Shown here one piece after another: positions 32,401 to 47,400 of a DNA stretch of 64,000 nucleotides. Each line of letters begins with the position of its first letter. The first letter of the stretch is position 1. The stretch is from Mytilus galloprovincialis. Lineage: Eukaryota > Mollusca > Bivalvia > Mytilida > Mytilidae. Made by a program: the position numbers and the translations under genes. The stretch lies in assembly GCF_965363235.1 (NCBI RefSeq), contig NC_134846.1, positions 2,733,001 to 2,797,000 on the forward strand. Direction: 5' to 3'. The notes under the pieces are model-generated. The model was not told the origin of the DNA. It did not search any database and worked only from the letters and a program-made list of their open reading frames with translations.

Positions 32401-35400
32401 AGTTAAACAAATTATGCCCATTCCGACTACATTATTCTTGACCAAAGACATCACTTGAACTCTCTTCAATTTGGAGGAGTAAAATGGTTGTGTCTAGTGT
32501 TTACAAATTTTGTGAAGCAGGAACTTCAATTTGTTTATTTAGAACCTCAAATATTGTTACTAAATATTGTCCTATATTTTGGGGGTAAAGATTTGTTGCA
32601 CAATCAGCATGTGACAATTGTTTATTTACATTTTCTGTATTTACACGTGATCATCTCAAAGGCATTTTAAAAGTGGACTGCGACCTATAGAAATGATTTA
32701 ATCGTGAATCCAAAATCATGAAAACATGAAAACAATTGATTTTCCCATAACTATCAATTTCATGATTAATTTAAATTAAAAACAAGAATGAGTCCCCAGT
32801 ACACAGATGCCCCACTCACACTATCATTTTCTATGTTCAATGGACAGTGAAATTGGGGTAAAATCTCTAGTTTGGCATTAAAACTAGAAAGATCATATCA
32901 TAGGGAACATGTGTACCAAGTTTCAAGTTGATTGGACTTCATCAAAATCTACCTAGACCAAATGCTTTAACCTGAAGCGGGACAGATGGAAGAACCAACA
33001 GGTGCACAGACCAGAAAACATAATGCCCCTCTACTATCCTAGGTGGGGCATAACTTATCTTACAGGTACTAACTTATTCATTTCATGTTTGAGGCATGGT
33101 TATTACCATAATACTTACTTGTCATATTTGGTGGTGTGGCCATTATCACAGATTTACATTTAAATTCAGTTCCATTAAGAGTTTTAACAATAACACAATC
33201 TTTGGTCTACAAAAAAATATGAATATGTCAGCTATAACCATAAATAAAAAGTTCAACAATGATTGAAATTTTAGTAAGAGTTCAACAATGATTGAAATTT
33301 TAGTTTAACATCATTGCTTGCCTGATTACTGTAAATTCAGATATTAAATCATATTATTTTTTTTCCCCAATTTTGTCATTTTAGACTACAATGCCATTTT
33401 GATGATTGCGATAATGAGAAAGATCCAGTTTAATTAATATAAAAAATTTCAAAATGCAAGTATAAATTATTGCAATAATCATTATAACCCTCTTGCATTT
33501 TTCGCAATAAAAACATGGCAACGATTTCTGAATTTACAGTATTCTTTATGGAAATTATAACAAAGGGAGTACTCCAGGTACCTATTTGTTGTCGACAAAG
33601 AGTCTTTCACATATTTCATACATTGCAGTCATATTTTAGAATTTTATGACTGATTAATGGGTCCTCAATGCCATGCAGAAAACATGCAATAAAAACATGC
33701 TATGTCACATTCAACAATACATCTTATTCCTATTTGTCCGCCATTACTGGACATCACAAAGGTTTCCGCAAGATTTGAATGTTAAGGGCATCCGATACAG
33801 TTTCTCGATATAATGTCATTTTTATGATTTTGAAATATGTTGTAGGCCTTGGCCAGTTATAAAATAAAACACAAAATAAAACATAGGTCACCATGCTTGT
33901 TTTCGAGAAAATTGAGGCTGAAAATTGGGGATTTGTGCAATTTTGTAAAAAAATTAGGCAATGTTATAAAATTTTTGGAGCAGATATTCTTTGTCATAAA
34001 TTATTAAGATGGGGTTCAATCTGAAGCTGTGATAAGTGGCAATAAGGACAAAAATAAATCTTTACACGAATAACTATAAAACTATTCAAGTCCTGCTTGA
34101 CATTGCGGACCAGATGCTCAAAGTGGTCTTTTTCTAAACCTAAAAAAATGGAAAAAAAACTATTTCTGAAAATGTCATTTTTATCATTTTTCTGCATAAA
34201 CTGCATTTTGTCATGCTTTCTCCAAATCTCAAATAAAAAATATAGGTCACCGTGCTGGATTCCATGATAATCGCGATTTATCCTAAAAAATTGCGTCACC
34301 CCTTGGTAACCTCAAAGTTAGCGCTAAAGTGCACGACGTCGCTGGCAGACAATTTTGACGTTTAATCGCTTCAAATTACCGGCGATTTTCAGATGTATAA
34401 ATATTGCTTGTAAAGTACTATCTATAAATTGGTAACATTGTTTTCGGAAGTAAAATCATGTGAATAACAAATATCTCTCTGTGTTTGTGGTCTAAGTGAG
34501 AAACATCTCAAGAAAAGTTATTACGGACTGTTGGTAATTTTTACGGCTTTCAAAAATTAAAGACTCTGCAATTTAGAACATGACATACAGGTACATTTAC
34601 TGTACACACTCGTATATTATTTCATACTGTATGATGACCTCAAGATGTTGTTCTTTGATTGTTTTGTTTGGTTGGCTGCTGTTTCATTACACATACCGGT
34701 ACTCCTTAATATCCTTTAATTCACGTTTTTATCACTGACAAAATCCGTTTTTGTTGATACGAATTTTAAAAAAGTTAGCGTTGTTTGGACAGTAATCAAA
34801 TTTGACGCGCATTGCAATTTGAATTAGAATTTACGTTAGGATGTAAAACATTTCGAATGCGAATTAAACTAATTCGAATTACGTGTGAACTCAGCATTAT
34901 CCTGCAAACGGAACTTCTTTTTTTGTACATAAATTGCAGCACATAAATTATGCCGTTACTTTTCTCGTTTAAGTTGTTTTACCTTGTCGTTTCGGGACCT
35001 TTTAAAGCTGACTATGCGGTATGGGCTTTGCTCATTGTTGAAGACCATACGGTGACCTATAGTTGTTAATTTATGTGTCATGTTTGTCTCTTGTTGAGAG
35101 TTGTATAATTGGCAATTATACCACATCTTCTGTTTTATGTGGTCAGAAAACAGAAGCAAAATCTTACAAAGGAGAATCTTCAATTTGCTAATGGATGCTT
35201 TTGTCCAGATAGAGAAACTATAATTTTGAAATTTTTGATTTGGCAAAAAAACGATTGAATTAATAGCGAGAGGACTGGATATATTACGATTAAATGCGAT
35301 TAAAACCATTCTCTCATAGCGTAATTTTATTGGTAAATAACTATATATTTTTTTTCACCACATCGCGTACATGAATTAACGCATGTCAAGTCCCCTGTCT

Positions 35401-38400
35401 GTCCTTCCGGACTTCTGGTTAATTAGATTTTTCAAGTGTACAATTCTTGCCAACTTTCTATAAAACTGATATCGTATGGACACGTTCGAAAATCAGTGCA
35501 TATCAACTATTCTTTAAAAGAGTTATGCTATTTGGAAATATTAATTATATTAAAAAATGCATTGTATTTTCTGTCATTCCGTCATTTCTCCAATATATCT
35601 ATAAAAAAAAATAAAGAAAAAAATAAACAGCTGCGCTTCGAGCGCATGATACGCCCTTCGTCTTATGAAAAAACTAGAGGCTCTAAAGAGCCTGTGTCGC
35701 TCACCTTGGTCTATGTGCATATTTAACAAAGGACACAAATGGATTCATGACAAAATTGTATTTTGGTGATGGTGATGTGTTTGAAGTTCTTACTTTACTG
35801 AACGATTTTGCTTCTTACAATTATATCTATAATGAACTTTGCCCATTAGTAACAGAGAACTATATTTGGTAAAAATTTACATATATTTACCAAATTAATG
35901 AAAATTGTTAAAAATTGACTATAAAGGGCAATAACTCCTTAAGGGGTCAATTGACCATTTAGGTCATGTTGACTTATTTGTAGATCTTACTTTGCTGAAC
36001 ATTATTGCTGTTTACAGTTTATCGCTATCTATAATAGTATTCAAGATAACCAAAAACGACAAAATTTCTTTAAAAATTACCAATTGGAGGGCAGCAACCC
36101 AACAACCAGTTGTCCAATTCATCTGAAAAATTCAGGGCAGATAGATATTGACTTGATTAACAATTTAACTTCTTGTCAGATTTGCTCTAGATGCTTTGAG
36201 TTCATAGTTATAAGCCAAAAACTGCATTTTACCCCTATGTTCTATTTTTAGCCGTGGCGGCCATCTTGGTTGAATGGCCAGGTCATCGGACACATTTTTC
36301 AAACTAGATACCCCAAAGATGATTGTGGCCTAGTAGTTTCAGTGGAGATTTTGTAAAAGATTACTTAGATTTATGAAAAATGGTTAAAGATTGACTATAA
36401 AGGGCAATAACTCCTAAAGGGGTCAACTGACCATTTTGGTCATGCTGACTTATTTGTAGATCTTACTTTGCTGAACATTATTGCTGTTTACAATTTATCT
36501 CTATCTATAATAATATTCAAGATAATAACCAAAAACAGCAAAATTTCCTCAAAATTACCAATTCAGGGGCAGCAACCCAACAACCGATTGACCGATTCAT
36601 CTGAAAATTTCAGGGCAGATAGATCTTGACCTGATAAACATTTTTATCCCATGTCAGATTTCCTCAAAATGCTTTGGTTTTTGAGTTATAAGCCAAAAAC
36701 TGCATTTTACCCCTATGTTCTATTTTTAGCGGTGGCGGCCATCTTGGTTGGTTGACCAGGTCACGCCACACATTTTTTAAACTAGATACCCCAAAGATGA
36801 TTGTGGCCAAGTTTGGATTAATTTGGCCCAGTAGTTTCAGAGGAGAAGATTTTTGTAAAAGATTAATTTAATTTATGAAAAATGGTTAAAATTGACTATA
36901 AAGGGCAATAACTCCTAAACGGGTCAACTGACCATTTTGGTCATGCTGACTTATTTGTAGATCTTACTTTGCTGAACATTATTGCTGTTTACAGTTTATC
37001 TCTATCTATAATAATATTCAAGATAATAACCAAAAACAGCAAAATTTCCTCAAAATTACCAATTCAGGGACAGCAACCCAACAACCGATTGACCGATTCA
37101 TCTGAAAATTTCAGGGCAGATAGATCTTGACCTGATAAACATTTTTATCCCATGTCAGATTTCCTCAAAATGCTTTGGTTTTTGAGTTATAAGCCAAAAA
37201 CTGCATTTTACCCCTATGTTCTATTTTTAGCGGTGGCGGCCATCTTGGTTGGTTGACCAGGTCACGCCACACATTTTTTAAACTAGATACCCCAAAGATG
37301 ATTGTGGCCAAGTTTGGATTAATTTGGCCCAGTAGTTTCAGAGGAGAAGATTTTTGTAAAAGATTACTTTAATTTACGAAAAATGGTTAAAAATTGACTA
37401 TAAAGGGCAATAACTCCTAAACGGGTCAACTGACCATTTTGGTCATGTTGACTTATTTGTAGATCTTACTTTGCTGAACATTATTGCTGTTTACAGTTTA
37501 TCTCTATCTATAATAATATTCAAGATAATAACCAAAAACAGCAAAATTTCCTCAAAATTACCAATTCAGGGGCAGCAACCCAACAACCGATTGACCGATT
37601 CATCTGAAAATTTCAGGGCATATAGATCTTGACCTAATAAACATTTTTATTCTGTCAGATTTCCTCAAAATGCTTTGGTTTTTTAGTTATAAGCCAAAAA
37701 CTGCATTTTACCCCTTTGTTCTATTTTTAGCCGTGGCGGCCATCTTGGTTGGTTGACCAGGTCACGCCACACATTTTTTAAACTAGATACCCCAAAGATG
37801 ATTATGGCCAAGTTTGGATTAATTTGGCCCAGTAGTTTCAGAGGAGAAGATTTTTGTAAAAGATTACTTTAATTAACGAAAAATGGTTAAAAATTGACTA
37901 TAAAGGGCAATAACTCCTAAACGGGTCAACTGACCATTTTGGTCATGTTGACTTATTTGTAGATCTTACTTTGCTGAACATTATTGCTGTTCACAGTTTA
38001 TCTCTATCTATAATAATATTCAAGATAATAACCAAAAACAGCAAAATTTCCTCAAAATTACCAATTCAGGGGCAGCAACCCAACAACCGATTGACCGATT
38101 CATCTGAAAATTTCAGGGCAGATAGATCTTGACCTGATTAACAATTTTACCCCATGTCAGATTTGCTCTAAATGCTTTGGTTTTTGAGTTATAAGCCAAA
38201 AACTGCATTTTACCCCTATGTTCTATTTTTAACCATGGCGGCCATCTTGGTTAGTTGGCCGGGTCACCGGACACATTTTTTAAACTAGATACCCCAATAA
38301 TGATAGTGGCCAAGTTTGGTTTGATTTGGCCCAGTAGTTTCAGAGGAGAAGATTTTTGTAAAAGTTAACAACGACGACGGACGACGGACGACGGACGACG

Positions 38401-41400
38401 GACGACGGACGACGACGGACGCCGGACGCAAAGTGATGGGAAAAGCTCACTTGGCCCTTCGGGCCAGGTGAGCTAAAAAACCAACATAATATATGTTTTT
38501 AAATAAATAACACAGGGGTTGTACGGTAAGTCATGCTAGGTATATCCTGACTCATTCATTATTCTTGCTCAATAGGAAGTTTATATATCACAACATGTTT
38601 TATATGATCCCCAAATTGAAGCTCAATGAAAATTCAAGAACTCAAAAATGAATTAAAGAATCATCACGAAAAAGTATACAGATCTTAAGAATAATTTAGC
38701 TAAAAAGTATGTGAAGTTTTATGCAATAATTATAGATAGTTTCTGAGATCAACGCGACATGTGAACCCCCACCCCCTTTTTGTCATAAACTCAATAATTC
38801 TAAAATCAAATTCAGAATCATTCTCAAAAGTATATACAAATTCTTCAGAATTATATAACTAAGAAGTGTGTAAAGTTTTGAGCAATAGTCATAAAATGCT
38901 TTCTAGATACAGCGCGAACTGTAAAAAAAACTGTTCTAGTTTCAAAGTCCTGTAACTCATAAAGTTCACCAAAAATGATACAGATCGTTTGACCATCATG
39001 ACTGAAAAAACAACCATGTTCAGTTTCATGATAATATGCTGTACCATATTTACGACGGACAGACGGACGCTGGCATTTTTATACCATCTTGCGTCCCGTC
39101 AAAATTTTTACGGGTGTATAAACATATTGTTTGCTATTGCCTTTTCTTAGATAAACTACGTGCAACGTGGAGGAAATAGAAACTTTGTTCTTTTATAAAA
39201 GTTGTATCATTGTTTGTATTAGCGGCATACCATTATTTTTTTTACATAAATAAATTGAATAAATTGTTCAGAAAGGAAATTGACTTCTTCGTGTACATAC
39301 ATTTTCGGTATTAGTTTTAAAATATCATTGGTTTTCTGTGCTGTAATAAAAAATCAGACCCGGACCAAATCGTGGATGATGAATGATAATAAATTTTAAT
39401 TGACATGCATGATATTAGTAACACCAAAAGGGTCAGTCGTCTTGAGATTGCTCACTATACGATATTTGTGTTTTATTTCTTATTATGTTATTAGACTGTT
39501 ATCCTGGTAGAATCAAATGCAAGTTGACTAATATTAATGGCGTAGAAATTAGCATGCGGGAGAAACAGAAATTGGAGCATGGAAATTCCACATTACGTTT
39601 CTTATTACGGAAAATGACACGCATTACGTCCCGCAAAAAGTGACCGTTTTGCGGGAATTCAAGCGCTTAACTTCGTGCCAAGAGTTAACTCCTTTGAAAC
39701 TGTATCGGATGCCCTTAAAATAGAAAATGTCTTATGCCACAAAGAAAATTTGGCAAGTTTACTGACTCAACGACACTTACTTGTTCAATACTTAGTACTG
39801 GATGACTAAGTTTAACGGTATCTTTGGCAAGTTTACTGACTAGTTGTTTAGATATCTGTTGTGCTCCTCCCTAAAACAAAAAAAATGTAGAATAAATTTG
39901 TACCAGATACTAGATGTTGTTTTAATCTGTAACGTCTTCCTACCAGGCATTATTATTATTTGAACTAACCAGATTCATATATAAATCATCTGATTTTCTC
40001 CATAGAGATATCAGAATGTTTATTGCATGATTGAATATAAAAAGGTTAATTTTGAACGGAGTGTCTTTTAATTTATATTTATGGGTTGACATACCGACAA
40101 CATATGTTCATACTAACAGTAGAACCTGTCTATACAAATCAACCTCCTAACCAAAGAAAATCTGACCTTTTAAGAGAATTCACCTTCACAGAGGATTGAA
40201 TGGATAGGTATCACTTACAGTGGGACAAGAGAGTGATTTGACAAGACTAAATTTCTATTAAATAAAGGTTTGATGTCTTTTCCTGATTTAAATTGTATTC
40301 TGGACAGTTGTGTATTTTAAAGATAAATAATCATAATACATAACATTGTATGTTTCTTATGAATCCTTCCTTTTGATTTGCTAACAACAATTGAGGGAAG
40401 TCACAAATTAGATTTTATTTCCCAATAAATTTTAACATTCCTGGACAGAATATTTTCAATTGAAAACAAACTAAATATTTGATAAAATCATAATTTCATG
40501 GAATATAGCATTAAAATGTAATTATCAGAATTCAATGCATATTCATGTAATTTCATATAGATGTAAAAGTGTTGATCATGCACATGTCATATTCATAAAG
40601 TACTTCTGAGATTTAACAACCCAGTAAAACTATGTACAGAAAGATGCTTTTAATTCTAAGGTAAATGTTGAATCAGTTGAATACAGAAAATATGAAATGT
40701 TATGTGAACCATTTTTTTCTCTTTGAACCAATATAATACAAAACATTTATTTGTCTTCTTTACCTTAATTTTGAATTCCTGACCACAATTTTCAGTAGCT
40801 TCAATCAGTTTTTGTAAAGAACCAGCTGCATTTACATATGATAAAAAATACAAGACTGAAATCTGTGACAATTCAACACCCATCATGCACCTAGTCGCAG
40901 ACACAAGGCAGTCTTTTGCAGCTAAAATCATAAAATTCTGATATAACAAATAGTGTAAGTCTAAGGATGATATGGCCAGGAATGTAACAATAATAATCTC
41001 TCATTAATTAGCAATTACTTTGTACAGTCCAAAATTGAAGCTAAAAGAAAGCATTTAAGACTGTTGAAAACTATTTGTTGACACTTAAATTGTTTTTCTT
41101 CTATTTTGTCGCAGTCAATACCAATCTTTCATGCAGTGGTTCTCTTTTTGCACTCCAGCTTCCTTCAATAACATAAACGGGGTTAAAACGTAGTAGCCAA
41201 AAGTACTAATTCTATGTATTCAGCTTTCACATGCAACATTGTTAACCATGACTTTTTGTATTGTTACTGTTATAAGATAAGTGAAACCTAAATCCCAATA
41301 ACTCATCATTCAAAAGGCAATTTAAATAGCCTATTTCCAAATTATGAAATCAACCAGATCCACTTGTATGTCTTGTTTCCATTAGGACTATAGAGGAACC

Positions 41401-44400
41401 TAAATGTATGCAATCTTTAAATGTTTTTTAAAATATTTTTAATACATTTAATCATTATCATGATTTGCATGGTCAGCAGCAAGTTTAGAACCAGTCTACA
41501 ATTAGCAAAGAAAACAAATTGTGTGAATAGGTATAATAACAGAGTCAAACCATGCAAACTGGTAATTGGAAAAGGGACTATTATATTTGTACAATATTGT
41601 ACAAACCTTGGGTCCACACATTCTGACTGACAAAAGTTTCTACTGTCATAGCATCCCATTTTTTAGCCTGTGGACTTTTATAAGGATCCAGAATATTTAC
41701 AAGTTTGGCCATTTTGTCCATCTGAAATTAAAACTTACCTATTGAAAAATTAATGACAAGAGAAAACAGGAAGTTAAAAAAAATTGAAAACAATAGCAGT
41801 TAGAGAGTTGTTTCAGAATCTTACTTCCTATATAAATAACTTAGAAACATAAAAAAACAAACATATTCAGATGACATGTTACAACTCATTTAATTGATTT
41901 AAAACTTGTATATATATTCACTAAACAGGGCTACAGAGTTTTTCATCAGATGTTTTGTTGGTGTGCATTTACATGGAGAAATATCTTGCTACTATGATTC
42001 AAATTACATTTTAATTTACTACTTCAGAAGATAATGGTTGGCAGGAAGACATGTCACAATATATGATCCTTGGTGAAGAAACAGCACACAACACTTTCCA
42101 AGTCTTAAATTGGCCTTATGCTAGGTTTGGAACACTTTTTTACACTCAAGGCAAGCAACCTGACACAAGAGAAGAGATAGTTCAAAGTTTGTTTTCTCAA
42201 AAATATTTTTCATGTTGAGGCCATAAATTGAATTGCATAAAGAAATAGAAATTAACTACAGACTTATTTACTGCATTGCCAATGATTAAAACAAGTACCC
42301 ATAATAAAAATGCATTGTTCTTCAATCTAAGAATATCAGTATAGGCAATTTAGTATTTTTAGTATTAACAAAATGTTAGGGCATTATAACCAGTGACCTA
42401 CCTTCTTAATTGACCTATCTAAATCAATCAGTGAGAAGAAAGACAGTGAGGGTATAGAAGATGTATAACTGGATATTTTATGTCCGTCAACCTGCATAAA
42501 CTTTCTTCCTTGTATATACTGACTGTAGGTATCTATACCTAATTCTTTCAGTAGGTCCATTACATCTACTTGAGAACTGAAAATAGAAAAATTGTATACA
42601 ATAATTCTGAAGTTTCAACAACTTTTCGCTTTTTAAAATTTACTTAGTTCAGTATTTTTTTTAATACTTGTTTTCTGTGCTTCTTGTTGATCAATTGACA
42701 AAAATGTGAAATTAATAATACCATTCAAGAAAACAATGCATATAAATATTTGCATAATTATAAAAACGCCCTGAATTCGAGAATTTAATTAAGTATCATG
42801 CATAGTTGACATAAAAATTCTTTTCAGGCCCCACTTTATTATATGAGAAAATTAGTAAGGGAACAACATTTTAAGTTTAGGGAAGGGGGGATAATGGTTT
42901 TTCAGAAGAAAAAAAATTTCCGATTCCCTAATTGAAAATTCTGTTCAAGCAGACAATGGCAAAAAAATATTTTGAATCAACATTTTCAACATTACATACA
43001 CGACTTATAGTGTTAAATTTTGAACAAATTTATTTGAATGACAGTATAAAAAAATTAAATAAAAATGTTCACTCTTTGCATGAAAAAAAATCTGACTCAA
43101 ACAACAATCCATAACCTTAAAAGTTAAATGGTTGCTCCCTAAGAAAATTTGTATTAGTTTGTTGAACATATATCAATAAATTCAATGAACATGATGTTTT
43201 GGCAAATGGGAAGTTGAATTCTGAAATATCCATTTACAACTCATCATTGTTTTTCTGATGACCTGAAAAACAAAATCATTCTGTTCCGAAGTTCTTGAGA
43301 AAGAAAATAATTGTATGACAGAGATTGACAGACAAGGTGAAGACGATATATACTTGCAGATTCAATGGAGGAATAAAAAAATTTGGTGAATGTAGAATTT
43401 TTCATTACAACCTGGTGCAGATCCTATCGATGGGACCTATATATATACCTCAAAGACAATGGTCATTATTCTAAAGACAAACTTGTCAATTTTTCTGCAG
43501 AACTTTTCATTTATCCTCCACATTCTCATTATCTGTAATTCCCCTTAAATTCCTATAAAGGAGGGCCTGGATGAGTGGGAAGGGTTCCTCATTTCTGTAT
43601 TCTTTTATTTTTATAAATTTTTCTCTATTATGTGTATTTTAACACCAAATTTTTATCTATTTCTAATTTTTTTTTTGTGATTTTAATTTTTCAACTTACG
43701 TGCCAACCCATTGTCCTCCAAGGTCAAATATATCTGTACCTGTACCAGTCTTTAGGGGAACAGAAAAAGTTCTGCCGCCAACTCGATCTAGAAAAAAGGA
43801 AAGAAATATTACAAAAAAACTCTCTCTGTAAGTTTAATAATTGTGATTTTTGGATGCTGCATAAAAATCTAAGTACATTCAAGAATGCAAGTCCTTATTT
43901 TACTATACTTTTATAGTCATGCAAGTAGTTGCTTTTTTTTGCATGTTAAAAACATGTCATACATTTTGTCATAAGGCTATTGTTAGCAGCAAAGAATCTT
44001 AAATTATTATACAGTATGAAAAACTAAAAAATAGGTATCTGCTGTCTCTCTTTTATATAAAAATACATACTCAGATATATATATTAATATAAAGATATCT
44101 GATTTGTGATGGTTGCTTAGCAAAATATCATATCATGGATTATAACATTCCTGTGTTACCATGGAAACATTGAATTAAGAATTATACTTAAATTGCTCAT
44201 TTGCACTAAAGCTACTTATAAATATCCTTTAGTTCCATGTTTCAAGCTTAAAGATTACACTCGGTGATACTAAAACACCTTTTGAAATGTTCTTCAACTA
44301 TTAACTTGAAACTAAACTAAGCGTTGCTTAGGAAAATTGGGTTGATATGATGGGTTATATGGATACAAAATCAAATTGTCCTTTAATGCAAACATGGTTA

Positions 44401-47400
44401 CTAAATACAAATATATATCAATATAGGAGTCGACTTAAAATGAGTTGTATACAAATATTTTAATTTTAATTTTTTTTTATGGATAACATTGGATAAAAAT
44501 TTCCTTTTGTGTGTTCAGTAGGCAACAGTGTCGGTTGCTACACTTTTGCTAAGTTTCTATTTGGAAATTCTTTAAATGAAAGATCCAACAATAATAGCTA
44601 TTTAAGTGTTTGGTAACACTTAACCTTTCATTTTAAGGGATTCATAAGTCTTTTCCTAGGTCAAATGTCATGGTGTGTTATTTGGCTTATATTTGTGTTA
44701 TTGTAATTTGGGATAAAAAAATATGTTTTATTTTAAAAAAGAAAATTTCATGTTTGTATTAAAGTAAAATTTTAATTAATTTGTTTATTTAATTTAACCT
44801 ATGCTGTGGCGTTAGCATGAATGTCACAGTCTGCTCAAAGCACTTTATTTTGAAATATTAATTGTAATTAGCATATGTCACTTTGAAAGTTTAAGATTTT
44901 ATTAAAACATTATAGGATTAGGCTTTGTTAATTCAAGTATATTTTTGCTAATGAGAGTATCATTAACATGTTGAGACATGTTTATTTGATGATATGTTCC
45001 GGCTATCCTGTCTGGATATTGCAGACTGGAATAACCTATATTACACACCGGTGTCTGTTTGTCTTTTGGCCTTCATTTTACTCCGACTGCGTTGGTGTTG
45101 CTGGTACAGAGTATCAGGTCGTGCTGCTAGCATGGCTGTTTGTATTGCCTCTTTGGAATCTTCATTGATGACGGGCGATGTGTGTGGTGGTGTGCACATT
45201 AGGTCTGGGTCATCGATGTCAAATCCTTCATCGAAGTCGATCCTACTGCGCTTGCCTCTGTCATTTGTGGAGGTGTAGAATACCAGGCAATGGCAGGCCT
45301 TTTTGGGGTTGTAGGGACTGGTGACAATATCCCTATTGACTACAACCCCAACTGGTTCCCCTTTGTACTTAGTTGGTGTAAGTACATGTCCAACTACGCT
45401 GTCTCTTGCCTCGGTTTGCGTGATGGTGGTTTGTTGGATTTGGGTAGCAGGTACAACGGCTGTTTTGTTTGCCATCCACTGGTCGTAACGCTTGGGTCCC
45501 TTCTCCTGGTGGATTGTGGTTTACTCGTTTCCAGGGCTGGCTTGGGTTTACTGGAGAATGCCTCTTGTTCCTTAGCCTTGGTCCACGTCAACTGTACAAC
45601 TGTACTGTCACCTGGTCAGTACTTGCCGAGAACTTCCAGGCAGGTTCTTTACCAGACAACTTCATGGCTGCTAACAAAGCGTTCAAAATATCAGGGATAT
45701 CCATAATGATTTGTCCAAAAAGTGAGTAGTGTTAAGCTGTGATCAGTACGAGTACATGAATATGTTTATTTATTTTTTGTTTTAGTATAAATAACGTTGT
45801 GAAATTTTGGAAAAGCAGTCACCTTTTTCGGAAACCTCAACTTGCACTGCCAAAGTCTATTATACTGGATCTGTAGGAATGTCGGTCAGTCTACCAGTTG
45901 ACTTTGTAGTGTCAAATGTATTTTTGACTCACCTTTTATTTTAAGAATTTTTTAGAAAGCAGTCAGTGTTTTGGAAGTGTAACCTCACACTACTGATGTC
46001 ATTATACTGGACCTTTAACATTTGTTTAAGACTGTCTACCAGTCTACCAGTTTGCTGTGTAGTGTTGAGAGGACTTGAGACAAAATTTATCTCTGCATGG
46101 CTCATTATTTCACTTTAGAAAATACTTTGAGATTTTATTAGTTTGAGACTTTACATTTTAAATTTGAGATTAAGTACATTTTATGATTTAGTAGTTTTGG
46201 CATTTATTTTATATTTTACATTTTAAGGAGTAATTGTTTTACTTTGGAATTGATATTTAGATTTGATACTTTGTTCTTTAATTAGATTATTATTATTATT
46301 TAGAATTGTTTACTAATTGATTTGTTATCATCATCCGTCTAAATTATTATCGTTAATTAAATTATGAAAACCTACCTTGCATTTTAGCTATGCCTATCAG
46401 AACATTAAGTCTAGTGATAGACTGACCCCATGTCCCTTCGTTCCATCACATACAAGTTAGCTCCCCCTTATCTAACTGTGCTCTGGAGTGGACCTTGGTG
46501 ACACAAATGCATTAAGGATGGATACTATAGTTCATTTTATAAAACCCATTGCTAGGCACCAAACAATCATATAAACACAAAATGTTCAACATTTTTTTAT
46601 GTCAATATGCATAGACTAATGATGGATTGAATATGAAGTCAATTGAAGAGGGGGTCAAAAATACCCCTTATCATACCTTGTCCTTTGGATGATTTATCGT
46701 AATTACTGATTGTTCTTTATATAAGCTAATATAATGTGAGCACTCAGTAGCTAATTGCCTTTTGAAAAATGAAAGTTGATTTTTGAAATGTGAGTGAATT
46801 TATTAGGGAAGCTACCATTTGATTTTTATGGGGGGGCTAGGATGAAAAATTTTGTCCTGCATTTTTTTTTAGTTGTAATCTCTGTCCTGCCTTTTTATTT
46901 TTCACTCTATTCAGTCCTGCCTTTTTTTTTTATTAGTTTATCCTGACTTTTTTTCACCCCCCCCCCCCCCCCCCCATAAAAATCAAATGGTAGCTCCCTT
47001 AGTTTAATTTATTTTTCAAGTATAAAAATGATAAATAATAGTTATATTGTCGTGTTATATGTTTTCATATAAACCACATTTCTTTGGTTTCGACGGTATA
47101 CGCGTACATTGGGGTGTGTTTTTCTGTATCTATATATATTTGGAACAACAACAACACTTCAATGTGACAAATGTGTGACATATTCAAAGTACTAAGCTTT
47201 TAAAAATGTAATAACTAATTAGATTTAATTTGCCTGTTCAGCTATTTTTATTTAATATCAAAAATACGCATCACTAGTTGTTGAGAAAAATTCTGAGGGG
47301 TAACATGAAGTATAGCCATATCATCTGCCTGTCTGACATCAGATTTTCAAGACATGTGACTGTCATATGGTTTTTTGGTCATGTTTATTACAAACCAGCA

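Larger units (their letters stand above)
33786..39714. mobile_element. 5.9-kb TTAA-flanked inverted-repeat element in MAO intron 6
   Basis: The left end GGGCATCCGATACAGTTTC and its exact complement at the right end are each flanked outside by TTAA (33782-33785 and 39715-39718). TTAA target sites are typical of piggyBac- and Kolobok-type elements. No transposase frame is visible. Most of the interior is other repeats, so it is probably a short element enlarged by nested insertions. Confidence 0.7.
33207..39780 (-). other. MAO intron 6 (6.6 kb), mostly mobile DNA
   Basis: Almost all of this intron is a 5.9-kb TTAA-flanked inverted-repeat element with further repeats nested in it (see separate entries). 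Only about 570 bases at the exon 7 side and 60 at the exon 6 side lie outside it. Confidence 0.85.

Noticed and set aside
33994-34299. 101-codon minus-strand ORF in MAO intron 6 as a transposase remnant
   Set aside because: No catalytic or DNA-binding motif and composition like the AT-rich surroundings.
44994-45278. Plus-strand ORF as an extra exon
   Set aside because: Opposite strand of the decayed transposon-like frame with no splice context.
45290-45729. Plus-strand ORFs of 138 and 86 codons
   Set aside because: Shadows of the GC-richer decayed ORF on the minus strand.
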